From: an uncultured Collinsella sp.
GTDB taxonomy: Bacteria; Actinomycetota; Coriobacteriia; Coriobacteriales; Coriobacteriaceae
Assembly: GCA_900545445.1 (NCBI GenBank)
Contig: UQZH01000044.1
Coordinates: 1-17,202, forward strand
Direction of reading: 5' to 3'
Length of the DNA stretch: 17,202 nt
Shown: in pieces, positions 1 to 7,474 of the stretch
Position numbering within the stretch: the stretch's first letter is position 1
Layout: each line of letters begins with the position of its first letter
The notes under the pieces: model-generated
Seen by the model: the letters and a program-made list of their open reading frames with translations, nothing else
What the model was told of the DNA's origin: nothing
Databases searched by the model: none
Translations under genes and position numbers: made by a program

Positions 1-361
1 CGCACGTCTGGCGAATCTGCTGGTGGCGAACGGCGTGAAGACGTTCAACGCCTTGGCGGTTACCCCGGACCTGCAAGGCATGAAACGCCTCGATCCGGAC
101 GGCACATGGCAGCGCATCTACAACAGATACGCGTTCATCAGCATCAACATCGTCGATAAGCCGGCGGAGAAACCATTCAAGCTCTCCGCCAACGATGCGT
201 ATACGATTACCGTGACTCCTGAACAGCTGGAACGGTTGGGAGTGACCTACGTACTTTCAACGAACGATCTGAACAAGCGCAGGTTCGACGGGTATCGTTT
301 CGTGAAGATCGGCGAGACGGTCAGCGGGGAGACGCCGTACGAAGTGCAGCGGATTAACTAA
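1..361 (+). CDS. C-terminal fragment of a probable membrane/surface protein, 5' end outside window
   Basis: The reading frame is open from base 2 and ends with TAA at 359-361, so this is the last ~119 codons of a gene that begins upstream. A GTG at 23 is in frame but lies inside continuous coding sequence without a ribosome binding site, so I do not treat it as the start. The fragment is soluble, with no membrane segment. It contains a stretch like WQRIYNRYAFISINIV and later LERLGVTYVLSTNDL. This pattern reminds me of the outside-facing C-terminal domain of large polytopic, GT-C-like membrane proteins found in Gram-positive polysaccharide loci, which would fit the rhamnose and glycosyltransferase genes that follow. 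That assignment is weak. The function is unknown from what is visible. It is separated from rmlB by 107 bp holding a nested inverted repeat. Confidence 0.6.
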   Translation, partial: ARLANLLVANGVKTFNALAVTPDLQGMKRLDPDGTWQRIYNRYAFISINIVDKPAEKPFKLSANDAYTITVTPEQLERLGVTYVLSTNDLNKRRFDGYRFVKIGETVSGETPYEVQRIN

Positions 362-363
362 TC

Positions 364-434
364 CCAAGTCGAGTTCTCGATTGCTGCAGGCAGGGAGCGG
401 GGAGAACGGCTCCGTTCGCCCCGCCGGGACTTGG
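364..434. repeat. Nested inverted repeat between the upstream gene and rmlB
   Basis: An inner stem pairs 399-407 with 414-422 (GGGGAGAAC with GTTCGCCCC, one A-G mismatch) around a six-base loop. An outer 7-bp stem pairs 364-370 (CCAAGTC) with 428-434 (GACTTGG). The structure directly follows the stop codon of the upstream gene. It has no T-run after it, so it is not a typical intrinsic terminator. It may protect the 3' end of the upstream mRNA or act as a weak terminator. Confidence 0.4.
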
Positions 435-460
435 CGTACATACAACGGCAAGGCTAAGAT
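431..460 (+). promoter_or_regulatory. Candidate rmlB promoter, near-leaderless
   Basis: TTGGCG at 431-436 and TAAGAT at 455-460 are separated by 18 bp; each matches the sigma-70-type consensus at four of six bases. Transcription would begin about 467, only one or two bases before the ATG at 469. No good ribosome binding site lies just upstream of that ATG, which is consistent with a leaderless mRNA. The box matches are modest and the call is tentative. Confidence 0.3.
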
Positions 461-468
461 AAAGTTCT

Positions 469-1491
469 ATGTCTGAAGAACTTTTCACTCCCAAGAACAT
501 CATCGTGACCGGTGGCTGCGGTTTCATCGGATCGAATTTCGTGCATTACGTGGTCGACAACCATCCGGACGTGCACGTGACCGTGTTGGACGCTTTGACC
601 TACGCGGGCAACATCGCGAATATCGCGGGCCTGCCGGAGGACCGCGTCGAGTTCGTGCACGGCAACATCTGCGACGCGGAGCTGCTGGACGAGCTGGTCC
701 CCGGCCACGACGCGATCGTGCACTACGCCGCCGAGAGCCACAACGACAACTCCATCGCCGACCCGGAGCCGTTCCTGCGCACCAACGTCGAGGGCACCTT
801 CCGCCTTCTGGAGGCCGTCCGCAAGTATGGCATCCGCTACCACCACGTCTCCACCGACGAGGTCTACGGCGACCTGGCGCTCGACGACCCCGCCAAGTTC
901 ACCGAGGAGACTCCGTACCACCCGTCGAGCCCCTACAGCTCGACCAAGGCGAGCTCCGACATGCTCGTGCGCGCCTGGACCCGCACCTACGGGCTTCGCG
1001 CCACGATCTCCAACTGCTCCAACAACTACGGCCCCTACCAGCACGTGGAGAAGTTCATCCCGCGCCAGATCACCAACATCATCGACGGCGTCCGCCCCAA
1101 GCTCTACGGCCGCGGCGAGAACGTCCGCGACTGGATCCACACCGAGGACCATTCCTCGGCCGTCTGGGACATCCTGACCCGCGGCCGCATGGGGGAGACC
1201 TACCTCATCGGCGCAAATGGCGAGAAGAACAACATTACCGTGCTGCGCATGATCCTGGAGGCCATGGGCCGCGACCCCGAGGACTTCGACTGGGTCGCCG
1301 ACCGCCCCGGCCACGACCGCCGCTACGCCATCGACTCGACCAAGCTCCAGCGCGAGCTCGGCTGGAGGCCGGCGCACACCGACTTCGCAGAGGGGCTTAA
1401 GCAGACGATCGACTGGTACGTGGAGAACGAGTCCTGGTGGCGCCCGGCCAAGGAGGCCACCGAGGCCCGCTACCGGGCACAGGGCCAGTAG
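469..1491 (+). CDS. rmlB: dTDP-glucose 4,6-dehydratase
   Basis: This 340-residue protein is a short-chain dehydrogenase/reductase of the RmlB family, which converts dTDP-glucose to dTDP-4-keto-6-deoxyglucose, the second step of dTDP-L-rhamnose synthesis in the cytoplasm. The NAD-binding glycine motif TGGCGFIG is at residues 14-21. HYAAESHNDNS follows at 85-95 (the family usually has HVDRS; here HNDNS). STDEVYG at 128-134 supplies the catalytic Asp-Glu pair (130, 131), and YSSTK at 156-160 supplies the catalytic Tyr and Lys. NNYGPYQ at 185-191 and RDWIHTEDH at 220-228 are also family signatures. Length is normal. It stands upstream of the rmlC-rmlD fusion in the same direction, with a 122-bp gap holding a long GC-rich hairpin. 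No rmlA is visible; it is presumably elsewhere. Roughly the first 55-60 codons use more mixed third bases than the rest, which is almost all G/C-ending. Confidence 0.95.
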   Translation: MSEELFTPKNIIVTGGCGFIGSNFVHYVVDNHPDVHVTVLDALTYAGNIANIAGLPEDRVEFVHGNICDAELLDELVPGHDAIVHYAAESHNDNSIADPEPFLRTNVEGTFRLLEAVRKYGIRYHHVSTDEVYGDLALDDPAKFTEETPYHPSSPYSSTKASSDMLVRAWTRTYGLRATISNCSNNYGPYQHVEKFIPRQITNIIDGVRPKLYGRGENVRDWIHTEDHSSAVWDILTRGRMGETYLIGANGEKNNITVLRMILEAMGRDPEDFDWVADRPGHDRRYAIDSTKLQRELGWRPAHTDFAEGLKQTIDWYVENESWWRPAKEATEARYRAQGQ

Positions 1492-1516
1492 GCCGAACCC
1501 CGACGGACCGCACCGC

Positions 1517-1577
1517 GGGGCGCCCGCGCGGGGCCGCAGGGCATGGGGATGATCCTGCGTCCCCGCGCGGGCGCCCC
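1517..1577 (+). repeat. Very GC-rich long hairpin between rmlB and rmlC-rmlD
   Basis: A perfect 17-bp stem pairs 1517-1533 with 1561-1577. After one C-T mismatch (1534/1560), a further 6-bp stem pairs 1535-1540 with 1554-1559 around a 13-base loop. No T-run follows, so it is probably not a factor-independent terminator. It begins 25 bases after the rmlB stop and ends 36 bases before the rmlC-rmlD start. It could set the relative level of the two enzymes or act as an RNA stability or processing element. The structure is plain in the sequence; the role is inference. Confidence 0.75.
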
Positions 1578-1613
1578 CGGTTACCCAACCTCTTCGATAG
1601 GAGCTTTTCCCAC

Positions 1614-3068
1614 ATGGCAGACATCGCATTCGAGAAGGACCTCTCCGTCACCGAGACCGGCATCGAGGGCCTGAAGGTCGTCGACCTCGCCGTCCACGGC
1701 GACTCGCGCGGCTGGTTCAAGGAGAACTGGCAGCGCGCCAAGATGACCGCCCTGGGCATCCCGGACCTCCGCGTCGTCCAGAACAACATCTCCTACAACG
1801 ACAGCCGCGGCGTCACCCGCGGCATCCACGCCGAGCCCTGGGACAAGTTCATCTCCGTGGCGCGCGGCAGCGTATTCGGCGCATGGGTGGACCTGCGCGA
1901 GGGCAGCGCCACCTACGGGAAGGTCTTCACCTGCACCCTGGACCCGTCCAAGGCCATCTACGTCCCGCGCGGCGTGGGCAACTCCTTCCAGGCGCTCGAG
2001 GACGGCACCGCCTACACCTACCTGGTGGACGCCCACTGGTCCCTTGAATTGAAGAAGACCTACACGTTCGTGAACCTCACCGACCCCGAGCTCGCCATCG
2101 AGTGGCCGATCCCGCTCGAGCAGGCCACCGTCTCCGAGGCCGACCTCAACCACCCGATGCTGAAGGACGTCGTCCCCATGGCGCCCAAGAGGACGCTCGT
2201 CACCGGCTGCAACGGCCAGCTGGGGAATGCGGTCCGCGCGCTGGCCGAGGAGCGCGGCGTCGCCAAGGACTTCGACTTCTGCGACATCGACACCTTCGAC
2301 ATGTCCGACCCGGGCGCCTACGCACAGTACGACTGGTCGCTCTACGGCACCGTCATCAACTGCGGCGCCTACACGGCCGTGGATAAAGCGGAGACCCCCG
2401 AGGGCCGCGTGACCGCCTGGAAGGCCAACGCAACCGGCCCGGCGCTTCTCGCCCGCACCTGCGCCGAGCACGGCATCACCCTGGTCCACGTGTCCTCCGA
2501 CTACGTCTTCGACGGCACGGCCGAGGTCCACACCGAGGAGGAGCCCCTCAGCCCGCTGTCCGTCTACGGCCAGACCAAGGCAGCCGGCGACATCGCCGTG
2601 GCCGGGTGCCCGCGCCACTACATCATGCGCAGCTCCTGGGTCATCGGCGAGGGGCACAACTTCGTCAAGACCATGAAAATGCTGTCCGACCGCGTCGCCG
2701 ACCCCGAGGACAAGCTCACGCAGGTCACGGTCGTTGACGACCAGCTGGGCCGCCTGACCTTCACGCGCGACATGGCCGAGGCCATCTTCCACGTGCTGGG
2801 CTCGCACGCCCCCTACGGCACCTACGACTGCACCGGCTCCGGCGCCGTCAAGTCCTGGGCCGATATCGCCCGCGCCGTCTTCGAGGCCGCCAACGGCAAC
2901 GGGGAGAGGGTCGTGCCGGTGAGCACCGCCGACTACTACGCGAACGCTTCGAACCCCATCGCCCCGCGCCCGGTCCACTCCGCACTCAACCTGTCCAGGC
3001 TCGAGACCGCGGGCTTCCACATGCCCGACTGGGAGGAAGAGCTGGAGGAGTACCTCAAGACACTCTAG
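1614..3068 (+). CDS. rmlCD: Bifunctional dTDP-4-dehydrorhamnose 3,5-epimerase / dTDP-4-dehydrorhamnose reductase (RmlC-RmlD fusion)
   Basis: This 484-residue protein joins the last two steps of dTDP-L-rhamnose synthesis. Residues 1 to ~185 are an RmlC cupin epimerase. RGIH at 69-72 holds the catalytic His72; Tyr136 and Asp177 fall where the M. tuberculosis enzyme has its acid Tyr132 and dyad Asp171. The usual GFxHGF motif reads GVGNSF here, so the second active-site His is Asn123. Residues ~192-484 are an RmlD reductase: TGCNGQLG at 197-204, SSDYVFDG at 294-301, catalytic YGQTK at 318-322, and VDDQLGRLTF at 374-383. The start is the ATG at 1614, preceded by AGGAG at 1599-1603; an in-frame GTG upstream (1437) would overlap rmlB and has no support. 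I recall the same fusion in Bifidobacterium and Coriobacteriia. A Met at residue 189 (ATG at 2178) with AAGGA upstream could allow a separate RmlD product. Confidence 0.93.
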   Translation: MADIAFEKDLSVTETGIEGLKVVDLAVHGDSRGWFKENWQRAKMTALGIPDLRVVQNNISYNDSRGVTRGIHAEPWDKFISVARGSVFGAWVDLREGSATYGKVFTCTLDPSKAIYVPRGVGNSFQALEDGTAYTYLVDAHWSLELKKTYTFVNLTDPELAIEWPIPLEQATVSEADLNHPMLKDVVPMAPKRTLVTGCNGQLGNAVRALAEERGVAKDFDFCDIDTFDMSDPGAYAQYDWSLYGTVINCGAYTAVDKAETPEGRVTAWKANATGPALLARTCAEHGITLVHVSSDYVFDGTAEVHTEEEPLSPLSVYGQTKAAGDIAVAGCPRHYIMRSSWVIGEGHNFVKTMKMLSDRVADPEDKLTQVTVVDDQLGRLTFTRDMAEAIFHVLGSHAPYGTYDCTGSGAVKSWADIARAVFEAANGNGERVVPVSTADYYANASNPIAPRPVHSALNLSRLETAGFHMPDWEEELEEYLKTL

Positions 3069-3090
3069 TCTCTATTTAATTTGCGAGAGT

Positions 3091-3120
3091 AAAAGCCGCC
3101 GCTTGTTAACGGCGGCTTTT
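3091..3120. terminator. Bidirectional terminator shared by rmlC-rmlD and the YfhO-family gene
   Basis: AAAAGCCGCCG (3091-3101) pairs perfectly with CGGCGGCTTTT (3110-3120) around an eight-base loop. The A-run on the left and T-run on the right make it work on both strands between convergent genes. The stop codon of the minus-strand YfhO-family gene (3106-3108) lies in the loop, so its last codons (for KSRR) form one arm of the stem. Confidence 0.9.
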
Positions 3121-5514
3121 CTTATGTGTGGTGTATAACCTCGCTATAACAAGGGCAACGGCGGTCGCCAAACTCACTGCAAGCCCCGCAAATGCTCCCG
3201 GGGTCCTATAGCTCATCACGATCTTATTCGCGCCTTTCTGCACGCTCAGACATGACAAGCCCTTATCGGCGGCGGGCGTCAGCTCTGCGGCGGCTCCGTT
3301 AATTGTTGCCGTCCAGCCTTCATCATACGGAACGCTCAACAGCAAGTTACCGTCATCCTCGGCGGTATACTCGCCTTCGATCTTGCCGTCTTCAAAAACT
3401 GTCGGAACAAACTCGTTTGTCTTAAGCTTGTCGATGATCTGCTCAAATACTCCTAGATTGAGTGCGTAAAAGACCGGCTGATTGTCTTGGGGCATGTTGG
3501 TATAGCCCTCTGCGACTCCGATTGACACCGTATGCTGACTTGCGGAATCCGATGCGCCTGCAATTTGACGGATATTATTGTCGAATCTCCAGGCTTCGTT
3601 TTCGATCGTTCGCTGGTCGATGGTAAGTGCGACGGGCCAATAGCTGCCGGCGGTTGCATCTTTGTTGATGTAGAGATACCCGAGGAAACCCGGTGGCACG
3701 GTGACGTTCCATTGCTTTAAGTTCTCGTCGTCCTTCGTGTTCGTGATCTCGATTTTGGTATAGAGCTTTACCTCATGGCCCAGGATTTCGCTGTAGAGGT
3801 CGTTCTGCTTTTCGAAGGGGTTCTCGCCCTTTAACGTGCAGTTTTGAATGTCATTGGATGCCGCAATACCAAGACTGAGCGCGAAGGGGTTCTTGTACAC
3901 TGATTTTGCTGCGCCGGCTAGCTCTGGCATTGTCGTGTATCCCACGGGCGCTTGTTCCGCTATGGCGTACTTGACTCCCAGCAGAGCATCGACGGCAAGA
4001 ATGGGCTCGGCATAGCGGGTCGAAAACTCGCCGACACTGCTGTATCCAAGGGAGTTGAGCAGTGCGATGGCCTGTGGGTTGTTGGCGGACGAATACGAAG
4101 ACAGTTGATTGTACCCAAGCGCCAGGCCTTCGTTGAGGGCGGCGCTATCGACACGCGTGGTCGTACGGTCAATGCGATAGAAAGATGCCGAATCCTGGTT
4201 TTTAATGGCCTTGATCGTGTTGGTTGCGGTGGCCACATAGGTGCAGTTGGCGTCCTCGGAATAGCCTACGTACAGCTGATCCCACATGACATGGGCGTTG
4301 GCAAACAACTCAATGGTGGTGAGTGCCAGGAGGGGTATTATGACGACGGGGCGATAGGCTAGGCGCAATTTGGGCTGGTTTTTGAGCGCCTGTAGCGAAT
4401 AGCCTGCGGCCCACATCGTAAAGAAGCTCAGCAAAAAGGCCGTGCGCGAATAGAACCCATTGGGAACGCGCATGCCGCACCAGATGTATTCAAGTGGGCT
4501 CAAAACAGAGCTGGCGATTAGGACGGCTGCCGTGACGAGCGTCGCGATACGTGTCTTGATCGAAATCTTTCGGTTAAACAGTAGGCTCACGGCAAGCAAC
4601 ATCATGATGATGCCGCAATAGAACTGCGGTGTGCTTTCGTTGTTTACCCACATGCAGGGAAGAAAGCCCCTGATGAGCGATTTCAGGCTGGTTTTAAGTA
4701 GGGGGCCGAGTGTCAGAACGGGACCGCCCTTGGACATGGCAAGGATGGTCGGCAAAAAGGTCCAGGCGGACAGAAGCAGTCCAAGCGCGATAGCCCCGGC
4801 GAATCGTAGGGCCCGATCGAGCATGAGCTTCCAGCTAAATCCTTCTTCTGTAACATAATCGACAAATTCGACCAATACGAAGATGCACAGGAACAGGATG
4901 CTGATGTAGGCCGTATACCAGCAGAACATGACATTGAGCGCCGTTGCGATGACGAGGCGGATCATGCGCTGCTTGCGGATGAGCTCGTAGCATCCGTAGG
5001 CGCAGATGGGCAGCAGGATGAGGCAATCTATCCAGAGCGGGTTGCGCAGGTTGCTGATGGTCCAGCTGCAAAATGTGAACGAGAGGGAAAGCAGGAATGC
5101 TGCGGGCTTGGGTAGGCCAAAGCGCTTTTGCAAGAACCAGGCGCTGCTGATGTGGATGCAGCCGAGCTTGAGCGCGGTGATAACAAACACAAAGAGCGTC
5201 AGCTTGTCTTGAGGAAACAGGGCGCAGAGCAGGTTAAAGGGGCTGGCGAGATAGTAGCTATAGAGCCCCCACGTGTTCATGCCCAGTCCCTGAGAAAAGG
5301 AGTAGCGAAGATTCTCCTCGCCCAAAAGGACGCGCCGGAACCAAGCAAAGAAGTCGATGTATTGGTACTTGAGGTCGCTAGCGAGAAACGAGTTGTCGCC
5401 AAAGGGGTAGACGTGCCCCGCTGCTGCAAGTGCGACAAAGAGCGTGACGGTAAACGCAAAGCAGGCAGCATAGAATGCTACATTCTTGAACGTGCATTTA
5501 TTGGACCGTGTCAT
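3106..5514 (-). CDS. YfhO-family polytopic membrane protein (putative GT-C glycosyltransferase)
   Basis: The 802-residue protein has an N-terminal membrane segment (about 13-33), then an outside loop with SDLKYQYIDFFAWFR (46-60) and GLGMNTWGLYSYYLASPFNLL (76-96). Both are hallmarks of the YfhO family, whose conserved Asp here is D47. About ten more hydrophobic segments follow to about residue 410. A large soluble region (about 415-765), presumably outside the cell, precedes a last membrane segment (about 772-792) and a basic tail ending KKSRR. Established knowledge: in Bacillus, YfhO works with CsbB, which makes undecaprenyl-phosphate-GlcNAc, to glycosylate lipoteichoic acid on the outer face of the membrane. 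The gene just upstream is CsbB-like and overlaps this one by 17 bp, with GAGGAA as ribosome binding site, so they are probably coupled. The substrate and sugar are unknown. Base composition is visibly lower in GC than the rml genes. Confidence 0.85.
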   Translation of the reverse strand: MTRSNKCTFKNVAFYAACFAFTVTLFVALAAAGHVYPFGDNSFLASDLKYQYIDFFAWFRRVLLGEENLRYSFSQGLGMNTWGLYSYYLASPFNLLCALFPQDKLTLFVFVITALKLGCIHISSAWFLQKRFGLPKPAAFLLSLSFTFCSWTISNLRNPLWIDCLILLPICAYGCYELIRKQRMIRLVIATALNVMFCWYTAYISILFLCIFVLVEFVDYVTEEGFSWKLMLDRALRFAGAIALGLLLSAWTFLPTILAMSKGGPVLTLGPLLKTSLKSLIRGFLPCMWVNNESTPQFYCGIIMMLLAVSLLFNRKISIKTRIATLVTAAVLIASSVLSPLEYIWCGMRVPNGFYSRTAFLLSFFTMWAAGYSLQALKNQPKLRLAYRPVVIIPLLALTTIELFANAHVMWDQLYVGYSEDANCTYVATATNTIKAIKNQDSASFYRIDRTTTRVDSAALNEGLALGYNQLSSYSSANNPQAIALLNSLGYSSVGEFSTRYAEPILAVDALLGVKYAIAEQAPVGYTTMPELAGAAKSVYKNPFALSLGIAASNDIQNCTLKGENPFEKQNDLYSEILGHEVKLYTKIEITNTKDDENLKQWNVTVPPGFLGYLYINKDATAGSYWPVALTIDQRTIENEAWRFDNNIRQIAGASDSASQHTVSIGVAEGYTNMPQDNQPVFYALNLGVFEQIIDKLKTNEFVPTVFEDGKIEGEYTAEDDGNLLLSVPYDEGWTATINGAAAELTPAADKGLSCLSVQKGANKIVMSYRTPGAFAGLAVSLATAVALVIARLYTTHKKSRR

Positions 5515-6466
5515 CAGATTCCTCGTTGGATTCTCGAATGATATAGATGGGGCGTCGCTTAGTTTCCAAGTAGGCTTTCGCCAAGTATTCGCCGATGATT
5601 CCTAAGCACAGAAGCTGCATGCCGCCAAACAGCGTTATGAGGCAGGCGAGCGACGGCCATCCGCCGACGGGGTCACCCCAAACGAGTGTTTTGACCAGGA
5701 TGACGACGAATCCCAGAATGGCGATGAGGCAGAAAACGATACCCGTGAGAGCGGCGAGGGAGAGCGGCGCCGTGGAAAACGCGACGATGCCGTCGATGGA
5801 GTAGATGAGCAGCGACCAAAAGCTCCACTTGGTCTCGCCTGCGACGCGGTTGACGTTTACGTAGGGGAGCCATTTGGTCTTGAAGCCGACCCAGCCGTAA
5901 ATGCCCTTGGAGAATCGGTTATATTCGCCCATGGAGACGATGGCGTTAACCATGGGGCGCTTCATGAGCCTAAAGTCGCGTGCGCCGTCGACGATGTCCG
6001 CATTGGAAATGCGGTTGATGATCTTGTAGAACATGCGGGCGAAGAGCGACCTGATGGGAGGCTCGCCTTTGCGGGTGGTCCTGCGCGTAGCGACGTTGTC
6101 GTAGCCTTCGGTTTGCAAGATCTCGTACATCTGCGGCAGGAGTGAGGGCGGGTCCTGCATGTCGGCATCCATGGTGGCGACATAGCCACCCTTTGCATGT
6201 TGGAGTCCGGCAAACAGTGCTGCCTCTTTGCCAAAGTTGCGCGAGAAAGAGTGCCAGCGGATGGCGTATGGATGCGCCGCCGCGGCTTCTGCTTTCATGA
6301 CGGAAAGCGTTTTGTCTGCCGAGCCGTCGTCGATGAGGACGGCTTCAAAGGTGATGCAGGGGTCTTGCTGGGTCATGATGCGAACGACGCCATCGAGCTC
6401 TTTGAGAAAGATCGGAAGCGATTCCTGCTCGTTGTAGCACGGCACGACAATAGAAATGAGCGGCAT
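5498..6466 (-). CDS. CsbB/GtrB-like family 2 glycosyltransferase (polyprenyl-phosphate sugar synthase)
   Basis: The 322-residue protein has a cytoplasmic GT-A domain with VVPCYNE (7-13), IDDGSADKT (45-53), SRNFGKE (75-81) and the metal-binding MDADMQDPP (99-107). Two membrane helices follow (about 236-260 and 272-295), then the KRRPIYII tail (303-310). This layout is typical of CsbB, GtrB and ArnC relatives, which move a sugar from a nucleotide donor to undecaprenyl phosphate on the inner membrane face. It starts 6 bp after the stop of the preceding glycosyltransferase and overlaps the YfhO-family gene by 17 bp. That is the arrangement expected of a lipid-sugar donor synthase feeding an outside-facing YfhO transferase. 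A small GtrA/GtcA-type flippase, usual for such systems, is not in the window. The sugar cannot be told from sequence. Confidence 0.88.
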   Translation of the reverse strand: MPLISIVVPCYNEQESLPIFLKELDGVVRIMTQQDPCITFEAVLIDDGSADKTLSVMKAEAAAAHPYAIRWHSFSRNFGKEAALFAGLQHAKGGYVATMDADMQDPPSLLPQMYEILQTEGYDNVATRRTTRKGEPPIRSLFARMFYKIINRISNADIVDGARDFRLMKRPMVNAIVSMGEYNRFSKGIYGWVGFKTKWLPYVNVNRVAGETKWSFWSLLIYSIDGIVAFSTAPLSLAALTGIVFCLIAILGFVVILVKTLVWGDPVGGWPSLACLITLFGGMQLLCLGIIGEYLAKAYLETKRRPIYIIRESNEESDDTVQ

Positions 6467-6472
6467 GGTGGT

Positions 6473-7444
6473 TTACCTCTCGTTTGGATTGGAAGTAGGG
6501 TGGCCGGGCTGGTCGTCGTAGGCGTATTTGCTGTACACGTTGACCTCCCACTGCTTTTTTTCGACCTTTGCTACAGAATCCAGGATGAATCCGGTTGCAA
6601 GGCTCAGGCTGCACAGGAACATAAACGACGCGGCGAGCATAGCGGTGGGGAAGCGCGGAACGAGGCCGGTCTGGAAATACTCGACAACGATGGGCATGCC
6701 CAGCGCGAGGCCGATCACCGCAAACAGAAGCGCGACGAGGCTGAAGAACTTCAGCGGGCGGTAGTCCTTGAACAGCGTGCCAATCATCGCAACGACTTTA
6801 ATGCCGTCGCTCACGGTATTGAGCTTGGACTCGGAGCCTTCCGGACGGTCTCGGTACTCGATGGGCACATCTTTGATGCGCCAGCGGTGGTCGACGGCGT
6901 GGATCGAGAGCTCGGTTTCGATCTGGAAGCCCTCGGAAAGTACAGGAAAGGTTTTAACAAACGGGCGGCTCATGGCGCGGTAGCCGGTCATGACGTCATC
7001 GAAGCTGTAGCCATAGATCCACTTGATCATGGCGCGGACCAGATTGTTGCCAAAGCCATGGAAGGCGCGCTTGTTCTCCTCGGAGTAGGTGCCGTTGGAA
7101 AGGCGGTCGCCTACGGTCATGTCGGCCGTGCCGTTAAGGATGGGCTCGCAGAGGGCTTTGGCCGCCTCGGCGGGGTAGGTGTCGTCTCCGTCGACCATCA
7201 GGTAGCAATCGGCGTCGATATCGCGAAACATTTGGCGGCACACGTTGCCCTTTCCCTGGCGGGGCTCAAAGCGGACCGTGGCGCCGTACTCGGTAGCGAT
7301 GCGTGAGGTATCGTCCGATGAGTTGTTGTCATAGACATAGACCGTCGCTTGCGGAAGCTCGCGGTGAAAGTCGTCGATGACCTTACCAATCGTGAGCGCT
7401 TCGTTGTAGCAAGGGATGATGACGGCGATGGATTCAGAATTCAC
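6473..7444 (-). CDS. Family 2 glycosyltransferase, DPM1-like, with two C-terminal membrane helices
   Basis: The 323-residue protein has the GT-A motifs IIPCYNE (9-15), DNNSSDDT (39-46) and MVDGDDTYP (83-91, the DxD-type site), then MTGYRAMSR (152-160) and two membrane helices (about 233-257 and 266-290). The family makes polyprenyl-phosphate-linked hexoses such as the mannosyl or glucosyl forms. It is clearly different from the CsbB-like protein next door, so the operon encodes two distinct lipid-sugar or membrane-anchored transferases. The start is GTG at 7442-7444, supported by AAGGAG six bases upstream; no better start is in frame. It is the first gene of the minus-strand operon and is divergent from the ABC exporter genes. 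The sugar and acceptor are unknown. Confidence 0.87.
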   Translation of the reverse strand: MNSESIAVIIPCYNEALTIGKVIDDFHRELPQATVYVYDNNSSDDTSRIATEYGATVRFEPRQGKGNVCRQMFRDIDADCYLMVDGDDTYPAEAAKALCEPILNGTADMTVGDRLSNGTYSEENKRAFHGFGNNLVRAMIKWIYGYSFDDVMTGYRAMSRPFVKTFPVLSEGFQIETELSIHAVDHRWRIKDVPIEYRDRPEGSESKLNTVSDGIKVVAMIGTLFKDYRPLKFFSLVALLFAVIGLALGMPIVVEYFQTGLVPRFPTAMLAASFMFLCSLSLATGFILDSVAKVEKKQWEVNVYSKYAYDDQPGHPTSNPNER

Positions 7445-7474
7445 TCAATGCTCCTTATATATTCAATCCTTGAA

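Noticed and set aside
1437..1613. In-frame upstream extension of rmlC-rmlD from a GTG at 1437
   Set aside because: It overlaps rmlB and the long hairpin, its residues are low-complexity Pro/Arg/Gly, and the ATG at 1614 has a proper AGGAG site and the natural RmlC N-terminus.
454..1629. 391-codon minus-strand open frame opposite rmlB
   Set aside because: Antisense shadow of rmlB in a GC-rich region: biased composition, no motif, no ribosome binding site.
1581..3020. 479-codon minus-strand open frame opposite rmlC-rmlD
   Set aside because: Shadow of the fusion gene with Gly/Val/Asp-rich composition and no family resemblance.
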